A DNA stretch of 64,000 nucleotides. Origin: an uncultured Alphaproteobacteria bacterium (lineage in GTDB: Bacteria; Pseudomonadota; Alphaproteobacteria; HIMB59; GCA-002718135). The position numbers were made by a program, and so were the translations under genes. The notes below the pieces were generated by a model. It was given only the letters and a program-made list of their open reading frames with translations, ran no database searches and was not told where the DNA came from. How positions within the stretch are numbered: position 1 is the first letter of the stretch; each line of letters begins with the position of its first letter. Positions 9,180 through 17,383 of this stretch are shown here, one piece after another. The stretch lies in assembly GCA_902588745.1 (NCBI GenBank), contig CACIQI010000007.1, forward strand, positions 1 to 64,000, written 5' to 3'.

Positions 9180-10105
9180 TTATTACCCCAAAAAAATTTT
9201 ATTAAAAATCTTGAAATAGTTGGAATTAATACAACAGCTAAAGTAATTATTAGCAAAACATAGGCTGCTGCTGAAGCTCGGCCTAGATTAAAAGTTTCAA
9301 ATGCTTCTTGATAAATAAAATAATTTAATGTTGTTGTTCCACCCCCTGGCCCCCCTCTTGTAAGAACAAAAATTGTATCAAATGATTTCATTGCTAAAAC
9401 AAATTGTATCAAGAAAAGTGGTATCGCAATTGGTAACATTAAAGGAAATAAAATGTTAGAGAACCTTTGAAATACATTTGCTCCATCAACAGCAGCAGCC
9501 TCAAAAACTTCCGAGGGTAAACTTTGAAGTCCTGATAAAAAAAATAATGTCATGAAAGGAATTGCTTTCCAGATTTCAGCAATAGCTATTACATGAAGGG
9601 CTACTAATGGATCTGCTAACCAAATTTTGTAACCTGATATGACCCCTAATTGATATAATAAAGCATTTAAAAACCCAGTATCAGCATGAAACATTTGTCC
9701 CCACAGTACACCAGAAACAACAGATGGCACTGCCCACGGTAATACAATCATGACTCTTAAAAATGCTTTTCCAATAAATTTTTCATTTAAAAGAAGTGCG
9801 ATCAAGAAAGAAAGTATTGTTGTACACACGCAGATCAAAAACCCGAAGTAAATAGTTCTTAAGACAGAACTTGTAAAAAAATAATTACTTATTAAAAATT
9901 CAAAGTTTTTAAATTGAATAAATTTTTTTATTTTTAAGCGAATTATATCATATTCGGCAAAACTTATTACAAAAGTAAATATAGCTGGATATAAATAAGT
10001 TATAAAAACTAGAATTAAAGAAGGAAGTATTAGTGTGAAAGCAAGAATTTTTTCTCTTGAAAATTTGAATTGAGAATTACTTGGTTGATTTAAAAGATCT
10101 GTCAT
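9176..10105 (-). CDS. Carbohydrate-type ABC transporter permease, MalF-like
   Basis: This is the second permease of the heterodimer, with about six membrane segments. Its EAA loop is EAAAVDGA at 202-209, and LPWAVPSVVSG near 122-132 is a typical UgpA/MalF motif. The length is 309 residues. Its ATG at 10105 lies inside the end of the MBL-fold gene, a 29-base overlap that suggests tight coupling. No ATP-binding subunit is encoded beside it, so the importer must borrow an ATPase encoded elsewhere. Confidence 0.93.
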   Translation of the reverse strand: MTDLLNQPSNSQFKFSREKILAFTLILPSLILVFITYLYPAIFTFVISFAEYDIIRLKIKKFIQFKNFEFLISNYFFTSSVLRTIYFGFLICVCTTILSFLIALLLNEKFIGKAFLRVMIVLPWAVPSVVSGVLWGQMFHADTGFLNALLYQLGVISGYKIWLADPLVALHVIAIAEIWKAIPFMTLFFLSGLQSLPSEVFEAAAVDGANVFQRFSNILFPLMLPIAIPLFLIQFVLAMKSFDTIFVLTRGGPGGGTTTLNYFIYQEAFETFNLGRASAAAYVLLIITLAVVLIPTISRFLIKFFWGNK

Positions 10106-10838
10106 GTCCTGGAATTACAAGATCTGGTTTATAGCTTTGTGCTTTATCTAGTGATTCGTTTAATTGTTTTAAATTTGCTTCTGGATACCATCTAGAAAAT
10201 TTTCTTTCACAATACTCTTCCTTTGTCATAGTTTGATCACCAGCAATTAAAATAGTTTCATCATTACTTTTAACTATAAAAGATATATGGCCATTTGTAT
10301 GTCCCGGAGTGGTTATTGCATAGACATTTTCCATAATTTTTGTCTCATTATCATCTGAGATTTCAATGATTTCTCCCATCATTGATTTTTTAGCATCTAC
10401 AATTTCTTTCCCCTCAATAGCAACCATATCATCAAATTCTTTGCTTCCAATAATCCAAGGTTTATTTCTAAAATGAACAATAGAAGCTGCATGATCAGAA
10501 TGTGTATGAGTAGTAGCTACTATATCGATATCTTCATATGTTAAATTTTTTGAAGCCAGTGCTCTCTTTAATATAGAATAAAAACCGATATGATAATTAC
10601 CAGGATCAACTAAAATATTTTTCTCACCTCTAATTAGTGTAGTTGAGGCTACTGGTAAAAAACCAACATTTGTATCAAAAATTGGTCCATCATCAGTAGT
10701 TACACCCATAAGCTTTTCCATCTCATCAAGTTGTTGTTCTGGATGTGAAGCAAACATATAAATTAATTCGCTATTGTGATAACTAAATCTTAAAGTTACG
10801 GGATTTATTAAAATATCAACAGTAGTATTCATTCTCAA
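10077..10838 (-). CDS. Metallo-beta-lactamase-fold hydrolase (MBLAC1-like)
   Basis: This is a di-metal MBL-fold hydrolase of 253 residues. Metal ligands are visible in order: H111, H113, D115 and H116 in THTHSDHAA, H180 in TPGHTNGH, D201 in AGDQT, and H245 in IPGHD. The sequence resembles MBLAC1-type and glyoxalase II-like proteins, but no substrate can be assigned. The start could also be the ATG two codons later. It overlaps the upstream gene by ATGA and sits between the TIM-barrel protein and the permeases in the accessory operon. Confidence 0.87.
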   Translation of the reverse strand: MRMNTTVDILINPVTLRFSYHNSELIYMFASHPEQQLDEMEKLMGVTTDDGPIFDTNVGFLPVASTTLIRGEKNILVDPGNYHIGFYSILKRALASKNLTYEDIDIVATTHTHSDHAASIVHFRNKPWIIGSKEFDDMVAIEGKEIVDAKKSMMGEIIEISDDNETKIMENVYAITTPGHTNGHISFIVKSNDETILIAGDQTMTKEEYCERKFSRWYPEANLKQLNESLDKAQSYKPDLVIPGHDRSFKSTK

Positions 10839-12055
10839 ATATCTCCATTTTCAGACAGACTTTGATTAATCCAGTCTAAGTTTTCATAATTCATAAATGA
10901 GTAGTTATAGAAGCTAAATCCTGATGCATCTTTATTAAATACTTGAAGTTGGTTTTTAAGATCTAATTGATTAGAAACTTGTGGGAGGATTGTTCTCATT
11001 GCAGGTATCATTTCAACTTTGTTATTTAATACTTTTTTATAAACATCATATTTTTCTTTTATAAGATCTAAATCTGCAAAATAAAAAGTTGGATGAATTT
11101 CATCAATCAAGGGCAATAGAGAATTTAAATTTACACCATTTTGCCATCTCTGATTATTAGGACCAAGTGGATATAATGGACCAAAGTCAACTAAACCAAT
11201 TTTTAAATTTTTATCTTTTCGTAATTCATTGACTACCAAAGTATTGATGTTTGTGATACTTTCTTCTCTTGCCAAATAGTAATTCCAAAACTCACCATCA
11301 AGAATACTTTGAAAATCAGACCAATTCATAACTTCTTTATTTGTTTTTTGATTAAAATAATCATCTGTAGTTTTTTTAACCCAGTTTCTAATCATTTCAC
11401 CATCAATATTTTTTTGCTTCAAAGTCTCTAAACATTTATTACTAAAGTTAAGTGACATAATAAAATCGATATCAGCTGAAAAATCTACTCCAATTACTTC
11501 ATGGTGATGTCCGTGTCTTAATGGAAGATATTCAAGAGATTCAATTAGAATTTTATCAAATACACCTAGATTTACTACATCTCTTGATAAATTTACAAAA
11601 TGATCAACTACATCCGAATTAAAGGGACATAGAGAGTGTGTGATCGGATCACCCCAAGCATTATATACAGATGTATTGGGATAATTATTTCCAATTCCAG
11701 AATTATGAGTACCAAGCATCCATGCGCATAATTTGATATTATTTTTTTTACATTGATTTGATAATTCTTCCCAAAACTGACTCCAATTCTCAGTAAGATT
11801 ACTTATAGGGGATTGAAAACTATGATTATTATGCCAACTACTTGGATTGAAGTATAAAGCCCCAGGTTCAGGAAAATATATTTTTCTTTTTTTACTATGA
11901 GGTAAAAAAAACATTCCTGAGTGATAATTTACAGTAATATAAATTGCATTAAGTCCACTTCTCTTTACTGCATCAATAATTGCATCATAACCTTCATCAA
12001 TTACGTCCCAGGGATAACAAAATAAGGCTAAATCTTTTTTATTCATTTTTACCAT
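10835..12055 (-). CDS. Uncharacterised protein, probable TIM-barrel hydrolase-like fold
   Basis: I cannot assign a known function. The 406-residue protein reads like a soluble (beta/alpha)8 barrel. It opens with ALFCYPWDVIDEGYDAIIDA, and then has VNYHSGMFFLPH (42-53), a WMLGTHNSG strand (112-120) and SLCPFNSDVVDHF (141-153). IESLEYLPLRHGHHHE (171-186) is a histidine-rich, acidic motif that could form the active site. The CPFN segment recalls glycosidase-like barrels in which a cysteine-proline strand precedes the catalytic acid. Initiation may be at 12055 or at the ATG three codons on. It overlaps both neighbours and must share their pathway. Confidence 0.6.
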   Translation of the reverse strand: MVKMNKKDLALFCYPWDVIDEGYDAIIDAVKRSGLNAIYITVNYHSGMFFLPHSKKRKIYFPEPGALYFNPSSWHNNHSFQSPISNLTENWSQFWEELSNQCKKNNIKLCAWMLGTHNSGIGNNYPNTSVYNAWGDPITHSLCPFNSDVVDHFVNLSRDVVNLGVFDKILIESLEYLPLRHGHHHEVIGVDFSADIDFIMSLNFSNKCLETLKQKNIDGEMIRNWVKKTTDDYFNQKTNKEVMNWSDFQSILDGEFWNYYLAREESITNINTLVVNELRKDKNLKIGLVDFGPLYPLGPNNQRWQNGVNLNSLLPLIDEIHPTFYFADLDLIKEKYDVYKKVLNNKVEMIPAMRTILPQVSNQLDLKNQLQVFNKDASGFSFYNYSFMNYENLDWINQSLSENGDI

Positions 12056-12833
12056 TTAAAGGTTTTTTCCATTTTGAAAAATCTTCAATAAAGTCTGAAA
12101 CTTTATCTGTTATTATCTCATAAAGTTCAGTGCCTTTCTTTTTGGAAGCAAGACTTGGTGAGCCAATAACTCCATGATCTGAAAGCTCTTTAAAGCTTGC
12201 ACTTACTCCAACTGAACCGCCTGATAAAAGGTCAACTCCTGTATATGAAGATCTTTTTAATGGGTTGTCGACAATTTTATCTTTTTTAACTATCTCCTCT
12301 TGCATATGTAACATAAGTGCTGTTTCCATTTCACATGCATGATTTATTCCACCAAGATCAGAATCTCTCCACTCATTAATTTCTTTCATGGCAAAATCCC
12401 AATATGATGCTGTAGCTATATAAATATTTTTATCGTATTTTAACTTTTGTCCAACATTTTTAAGAATAGCAATATTGCCTCCATGCCCATTCAAAATAAG
12501 TATTCTCTCTAATTTATTTTTTACCAAACTCTCAACTATATCCAATATAACGTTTGTTAATGTTTCATCCTTAATAGAAATTGTACCAGGAAAATCCATA
12601 TGATGTGGTGAATAACCTGACCAAATAACTGGTGCCACAACTGCATAAATATTCTTTTGGTGAGATTTTTTTACAGACTCATTGGCAATATTATTAACCA
12701 TAAATTCATCTACTTTGAGCGGTAAATGTTTTCCATGCTGCTCGAATGCACCAAGAGGAAGAAGAACTACCGGATCTTTATCTGATAAGTCCTTAACTTC
12801 CTCCCATGTATAATTACCCAAATTAACTTTCAT
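12039..12833 (-). CDS. Creatininase-family amidohydrolase
   Basis: This is a member of the creatininase superfamily of metal hydrolases, which cut cyclic amides, lactones or strained carbocycles. Probable ligands are E31, H33 and D42 (GAFEQHGKHLPLKVDEF), H117 (LNGHGGN) and E168 (INHACEMETALML). The spacing of E31 to D42 matches E34 to D45 of creatinine amidohydrolase. The length is 264. Some family members act in inositol breakdown next to Gfo/Idh dehydrogenases, which fits this operon, but the reaction here is unknown. It follows the binding protein by 19 bases and overlaps the next gene by up to 17. Confidence 0.88.
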   Translation of the reverse strand: MKVNLGNYTWEEVKDLSDKDPVVLLPLGAFEQHGKHLPLKVDEFMVNNIANESVKKSHQKNIYAVVAPVIWSGYSPHHMDFPGTISIKDETLTNVILDIVESLVKNKLERILILNGHGGNIAILKNVGQKLKYDKNIYIATASYWDFAMKEINEWRDSDLGGINHACEMETALMLHMQEEIVKKDKIVDNPLKRSSYTGVDLLSGGSVGVSASFKELSDHGVIGSPSLASKKKGTELYEIITDKVSDFIEDFSKWKKPLNGKNE

Positions 12834-12852
12834 AATTTGTGTATTTTATTAT

Positions 12853-14148
12853 TTATGATCTGCTCGCATTAATTTGCTTAACAGCATCATTTAAAGCATC
12901 TTTAGCACTTTTCTTTTGAGTCAATGCTAATGAAACTTCATTTGATAATAATTCAACCCATTGATTTCTATCTGCAGAAAAACCTGCGTCTACAGGATAT
13001 AGATATGAGTCTTTAATAACACCTGCCATTGATATATTTTTCAGAACATCTGGATGATCTAGAGCAGGTTCTAAAGATGGTGCCCAAGGCGACGTTGAAC
13101 CTTGCAATATCTGATTGTCAGGACTTAAAGCCATTTCAATAAATTGCATTCCTGCCTCAGGATTATCTGAATATTTAGGTATTGCTAAAAATTCTGATCC
13201 ATCCACAGATGCAGAAGTTTCTAATGCAGGAAGTGGTGCTATACCACTCATCCCTTGCACTGCAGAATCTTCTGTGAAATTTGCAATTCCACTAATAAAT
13301 GGCCATGTTAAGAAAAATCCTCTTTTCCCTGCCATATAGCTTGGAGATGCATCAAATACCCAAGTGTAAGTAGGCGTAGCTGGGTCAATGATTTTATCTT
13401 TATGTAAAAGATCAACCATCATATTTAAAGCTTCAACACCCGCATCACTATTCATGATCGGATCTAGATTTTCATCTAAGAAACTTCCTCCATTCGCTTG
13501 AAGTAAAGCTCCAAAAGTCCAAAAACTATGAGTACCTGCCCAAGCATCAACAATACCATATATATCATTATCAGGATCGTTAATTTCTTTAGCAAAACGA
13601 ATAAGTTCGTTCCAAGAATTTTTTGTACGATGCCAATTATTAGGCGCTTCTGTATCCAATCCTGCATTTTTAAGTAAATTTTTATTCCAGTGCAGTACTG
13701 GGCAACCAATCGTAATTGGGGCAGCATAGACTTTGCCTTTGTAAGTTGCGGCAGTTAGACTGTTTTCCATAACGCCATTTGGTTTTAATGTATCATTTAC
13801 AAAATCACTCATATCCATCAACCAACCCTTATCAGCTAAACCAGCAATTTCTGAAGCAGTCACAAATATTGCATCACCTACACTTTTTCGTGCAATATAC
13901 GCTGAATTTAATTTAACAGATAGATCTGGTGTTGTTACTGTTTCTATACTTGGTGTAACACCATATTTTTCTGCATAAGCAGGAGCTAAAGCTTGCAAAT
14001 AATCCATATGTGAACCAAGCAAAAGACTAACTGGTTTAGTGTTAGCAGCAAATGCATACTTCATACCAACTTGCGATAATAGAGTACCTGCAAGAGCAGC
14101 AGAACCTGTATGGTTAATAAACTTTCTCCTAGAGATCTTTTTTTTCAT
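12853..14148 (-). CDS. Family 1 extracellular solute-binding protein with Tat signal
   Basis: This is the periplasmic receptor of the sugar-type ABC importer encoded downstream. The N-terminus MKKKISRRKFINHTG carries a twin-arginine signal (SRRKF) followed by a hydrophobic stretch and a likely cut after YAFA. The body resembles SBP_bac_1/8 carbohydrate binders (KGKVYAAPITIG, LLQANGGSFLDE). A longer frame opens at 14175, but the ATG at 14148 is preferred. GGAGGG at 14153-14158 gives a Shine-Dalgarno site 4 bases upstream, and the longer version would translate through it. Mature length is about 390 residues. It is the first gene of the nine-gene operon. Confidence 0.93.
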   Translation of the reverse strand: MKKKISRRKFINHTGSAALAGTLLSQVGMKYAFAANTKPVSLLLGSHMDYLQALAPAYAEKYGVTPSIETVTTPDLSVKLNSAYIARKSVGDAIFVTASEIAGLADKGWLMDMSDFVNDTLKPNGVMENSLTAATYKGKVYAAPITIGCPVLHWNKNLLKNAGLDTEAPNNWHRTKNSWNELIRFAKEINDPDNDIYGIVDAWAGTHSFWTFGALLQANGGSFLDENLDPIMNSDAGVEALNMMVDLLHKDKIIDPATPTYTWVFDASPSYMAGKRGFFLTWPFISGIANFTEDSAVQGMSGIAPLPALETSASVDGSEFLAIPKYSDNPEAGMQFIEMALSPDNQILQGSTSPWAPSLEPALDHPDVLKNISMAGVIKDSYLYPVDAGFSADRNQWVELLSNEVSLALTQKKSAKDALNDAVKQINASRS

Positions 14149-14152
14149 TTTA

Positions 14153-14158
14153 CCCTCC
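14153..14158 (-). promoter_or_regulatory. Strong Shine-Dalgarno site of the solute-binding protein gene
   Basis: GGAGGG on the minus strand lies 4 bases before the ATG at 14148. It is one of the clearest ribosome-binding sites in the window and decides the start. It is expected for a receptor made in excess over its permeases. Confidence 0.75.
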
Positions 14159-14283
14159 ATTAAAATGATTATCAAAAGATTGAACCGTATTTAAAATATA
14201 AAGTCAATAATGAACGAATTTAATTTCTCTAATTTATTTAAACTTAAACTTTAATAGTAAAAATTAATTAAAAATCTGTATTT

Positions 14284-14312
14284 TTGATATTCTATAAAAT
14301 TATATATATATT
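14284..14312 (+). promoter_or_regulatory. Possible sigma-70 promoter facing the small gene
   Basis: TTGATA at 14284-14289 and TATATT at 14307-14312 are separated by 17 bases, the ideal spacing. The palindrome at 14317-14335 would then cover the start point. In such AT-rich DNA the match may arise by chance. Confidence 0.3.
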
Positions 14313-14316
14313 TCTT

Positions 14317-14335
14317 ATATGCATTTTATGCATAT
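14317..14335. promoter_or_regulatory. Perfect 8+8 palindrome, probable operator
   Basis: ATATGCAT and ATGCATAT form perfect inverted arms around a TTT spacer. It lies in the divergent region between the solute-binding protein operon (leftward) and the small gene (rightward). A half-site-like TGCATAT recurs at about 14362-14368. The size and symmetry suit a dimeric repressor such as a LacI or GntR protein, but no regulator gene is adjacent. Confidence 0.5.
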
Positions 14336-14403
14336 CAAAATTCAGAAATTTATACTGTTATTGCATATAAAAGTTATTATATAAAACATGAAAGGAATTT
14401 TAT

Positions 14404-14580
14404 ATGATTAATGTTTTTAATTTTTTTAACAAAGTATATGAAGATTTAAGTGAGAAAAACTACAATAGTGATCAGGATTTAATAAAATATTTTAAATCTG
14501 AATATGGAAAGGAATGGAAAATAGAATTAGATAAACATCTTTTAAAAACTGAATTTGATATAAATAAGAAAGCCGCATAA
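14404..14580 (+). CDS. Probable small protein of 58 residues
   Basis: A complete short frame starts with ATG at 14404 and ends TAA at 14578-14580. AAAGGAA about 7 bases upstream is a plausible ribosome-binding site. The product starts MINVFNFFNKVYEDLSEK, contains KYFKSEYGKEWK, and ends DINKKAA. It is charged, has no membrane segment or cysteine, and looks mostly helical. A hairpin overlaps its stop codon. I recognise no family. Support comes from the ribosome-binding site, the terminator and its place in an otherwise long spacer. Confidence 0.45.
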   Translation: MINVFNFFNKVYEDLSEKNYNSDQDLIKYFKSEYGKEWKIELDKHLLKTEFDINKKAA

Positions 14581-14590
14581 TCGGCGGCTT
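14570..14590. terminator. Bidirectional hairpin terminator
   Basis: AAGCCGC (14570-14576) and GCGGCTT (14584-14590) form a 7-bp stem with a 7-base loop. On the minus strand it follows the stop of the aminopeptidase P gene and is followed by TTTCTTATTT, as expected for intrinsic termination. On the plus strand it overlaps the end of the small gene, with a weaker T-rich tail. It is the only convenient GC-rich hairpin at a convergent junction in the window. Confidence 0.65.
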
Positions 14591-14593
14591 AAC

Positions 14594-16360
14594 TTAAATT
14601 TTCACAGTTACTCTCTTAAGCCAATTTCTCTCTTCTTCTTCAAGGAAAGACTCTAATTTTTCATACACCTGTGAGTGATATTTATTTAGCCACTCCTTCT
14701 CAATTTCATTTAATAGAGTGCTATCAATAAGATCTGAATCAATTGGACACCAAGAAATGGTTTCAAAGTATAATTTTTTATTAGCATTTTCATTAATAAC
14801 AACTAAGTTTTCAGTTCTTATCCCATATTCATTTTCTTTATAATATCCAGGTTCATTGGATAAAATCATTCCTGGAAGTAACTCAACGTTATCAAACATT
14901 GATTTTTTTGCAATACGTTGTGGGGCTTCATGAACACTTAAAAAACTTCCAATACCGTGACCAGTCCCATGATCATAATCTAAATTAATTTCTTGCAAGC
15001 TTTTTCTTGCCAGATAATCAATATCAGTGCCTTTTGTTCCTTTGTCAAAAACATGATTTGATAGAGCAATATGACCTTTAAGAACTCTCGTAAATCTATC
15101 TTTTTGTTCTGTTGTTGCTTGTCCTAAAATTATAGTTCTAGTTATATCTGTTGTTCCATCTAAATATTGCCCTCCTGAGTCAACAAGATAAATATTATTA
15201 TCTGAGAAAGATGACTTTCCTTCTTCAGTAACACGGTAATGGGGAAGGGCTGCATTTTTATCAATTGCTGATATTGTATCAAAAGATAGAGAATGAAATA
15301 ATTCATTTTTTTTTCGAAGATTTTCTAAATGATGTGCAACACTTATTTCATCATTTGATTTAGGATCCATTATATTTTTTAACCAATAAATATATTTAGT
15401 TATACTAACACCATCTCTTATATTTGCTTTTTTAGCTCCTTCTAGTTCAATTTCATTTTTTATAGCTTTTAACAAAATACATGGATTTTCTAAATTTTTA
15501 GTTTTTATTTTTTGTTTTTTTAGAAGATCCAAAAAATAATATGTTGTTGAATTAAAATCTAAACCAATTGATTCAGATGCATTAATGTTATTGAAAATTG
15601 ATCCTATGTTTTCAATATTATTAATATTTATTAGTGTTTGGATTTCCTTTTTTAGTATTTCTGGCATTGCAGACTTTTTAATATAGAAAGAATGTTTATT
15701 ATTTTTTGAAATTAGAAGATAGGAATAAAGCAGCGGTGTATATTTAATATCATCTGCTCTCAAATTTAATACCCAAGCAATATTATCAAGCCCAGAAATA
15801 AAATAATGATCAATTTCATTTTTATCTAAAAATTTTTTTAAAATGTCTAATTTTTCACGTCTTCCCTGACCAGCAAAACTTGTTGAGTGGTCGAATATAT
15901 CTGTATACTGAGTTTTTGGTTGATTTTCCCATATTAAATCAACAAAATTTTTATCTATTAATTGAAGTTTAGATTTTGAATTCTCTAACATTTTCTCCAC
16001 TTTTTCAATTTCTACAATTGAATGAAGAGTTGGATCTAATGCAATTTTATGTTCTTCTTCTAATAAAATTTTTTCTAAATCTGTCCAAAAGCTTTTTAAA
16101 TGTTTTGCTTGAATTTGTTTGGCATTAATTTGAGTGTTTGCTTGAAATGTATATCGTCCATCAACATACAAGAAGGCATCTGTTGGCGTTATAATTGCTC
16201 TTCCTGCAGAACCAGAAAAGTTTGTTATAAAATTTAATCTTTCTGCATTTGGAGAAATATATTCATTTAAATATTCATCACTTCTATTAATGACAAATAT
16301 ATCGATATCTTTTTCTTTTAATAGTTTTTGTAATTTTTCTAAATTTGATTGATTGATCAT
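14594..16360 (-). CDS. pepP: Xaa-Pro aminopeptidase (aminopeptidase P, M24B)
   Basis: This cytosolic metallopeptidase releases N-terminal residues before proline. It is 588 residues long, the three-domain size of eukaryote-like aminopeptidase P rather than the shorter E. coli PepP. The pita-bread catalytic domain shows all five metal ligands: D394 and D405 (VDSGGQYLDGTTDITRT), H467 (GTGHGIG), E502 (NEPGYY) and E516 (GIRTENLVV). It overlaps the dehydratase gene by 4 bases and ends just before the hairpin terminator. Confidence 0.95.
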   Translation of the reverse strand: MINQSNLEKLQKLLKEKDIDIFVINRSDEYLNEYISPNAERLNFITNFSGSAGRAIITPTDAFLYVDGRYTFQANTQINAKQIQAKHLKSFWTDLEKILLEEEHKIALDPTLHSIVEIEKVEKMLENSKSKLQLIDKNFVDLIWENQPKTQYTDIFDHSTSFAGQGRREKLDILKKFLDKNEIDHYFISGLDNIAWVLNLRADDIKYTPLLYSYLLISKNNKHSFYIKKSAMPEILKKEIQTLININNIENIGSIFNNINASESIGLDFNSTTYYFLDLLKKQKIKTKNLENPCILLKAIKNEIELEGAKKANIRDGVSITKYIYWLKNIMDPKSNDEISVAHHLENLRKKNELFHSLSFDTISAIDKNAALPHYRVTEEGKSSFSDNNIYLVDSGGQYLDGTTDITRTIILGQATTEQKDRFTRVLKGHIALSNHVFDKGTKGTDIDYLARKSLQEINLDYDHGTGHGIGSFLSVHEAPQRIAKKSMFDNVELLPGMILSNEPGYYKENEYGIRTENLVVINENANKKLYFETISWCPIDSDLIDSTLLNEIEKEWLNKYHSQVYEKLESFLEEEERNWLKRVTVKI

Positions 16361-17322
16361 AATTTATTAAATAAATTTAAATCAATATTACCACCAGAAA
16401 TCATAACGATAATCTTTTTATTTTTCACATCAATTTTATTGTTTAGTACTGCAGCTGCAGCAACAGCTCCTCCTGGTTCGACTACTATTTTAAGTTGTTC
16501 AGCTAGTAAAATTATGGTCTCTGTTACTTCTTTATCAGATACACTTAATCCTCCTTCAAGATTATTTGAATTAATTTGAAAGGTTATATTTCCAGGTTGT
16601 GGTGCTAATAGTGCATCACAAAATGATTTAGCATTTTTTTTATTTTCAATAAGTTTACCAGCTTCTAAAGATCTTTTAGTATCATCAAATTCGTCAGGCT
16701 CTACAGAATATGATTTTATATTTGGGTAGATATGTTTTAAGTATGTTGATGTTCCTGCAATAAGCCCTCCACCTCCACAACAACATAAATAAAAATCAGG
16801 TTCAATTGATTGCTCTTTCAAATCATTTACAATTTCTATAGCTGCAGTTCCCTGACCAGCAATTACATCTTCATCATCATAAGGTTTAATTAGAGCTCTA
16901 TTATCCTTCTTTTGAATTTCATTTCCTATCTGTTCTCTGCTTTGAAAATAAGTGTCATATAATATCACCTCTGCTCCATATTTTTTTGTATTTTCAATTT
17001 TTATTTTAGGTGCAGTTTTAGGCATTATTATTTTTGCACTAATGTTATTAATCATAGATGCATAAGCAACAGCTTGTGCATGATTACCTGATGAATATGC
17101 CACTACACCTGAGTCTTTTACATTTTCTATTAATTTTGTAATTTTATGTGTAGCTCCACGTAGTTTAAATGATCCAGTATTTTGTAAATTTTCAAGTTTA
17201 AAATAAATTTCTGCTTCTAAAAGATTATTTATATAATCATTAGTTACCAAAGGAGTTTTTGTTACCTTTTGATTGATTAATTTATAAGCATTATCAACAT
17301 TTAAATAGCTAAAATCAGTCAT
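16357..17322 (-). CDS. PLP-dependent threonine/serine dehydratase family protein
   Basis: This fold-type II PLP enzyme deaminates threonine or serine to the 2-oxoacid; some close relatives racemise serine. The PLP lysine is K53 in TGSFKLRGA, SGNHAQA lies at 78-84, and the phosphate loop is the GGGG run in CCCGGGGLIAGTS. At 321 residues it lacks the C-terminal regulatory ACT-like domains of biosynthetic IlvA, so a catabolic or racemase role is more likely. It forms a two-gene unit with pepP. Substrate choice is not decidable here. Confidence 0.87.
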   Translation of the reverse strand: MTDFSYLNVDNAYKLINQKVTKTPLVTNDYINNLLEAEIYFKLENLQNTGSFKLRGATHKITKLIENVKDSGVVAYSSGNHAQAVAYASMINNISAKIIMPKTAPKIKIENTKKYGAEVILYDTYFQSREQIGNEIQKKDNRALIKPYDDEDVIAGQGTAAIEIVNDLKEQSIEPDFYLCCCGGGGLIAGTSTYLKHIYPNIKSYSVEPDEFDDTKRSLEAGKLIENKKNAKSFCDALLAPQPGNITFQINSNNLEGGLSVSDKEVTETIILLAEQLKIVVEPGGAVAAAAVLNNKIDVKNKKIIVMISGGNIDLNLFNKL

Positions 17323-17383
17323 AATTTTAAAGTTTTACATCGTTTTAATGGAATAAACTAAAAAAAAATATATGTATATTATC

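Noticed and set aside
14149-14175. Nine extra residues on the solute-binding protein
   Set aside because: The longer start reads through the GGAGGG ribosome-binding site, while the shorter start gives a standard twin-arginine signal.
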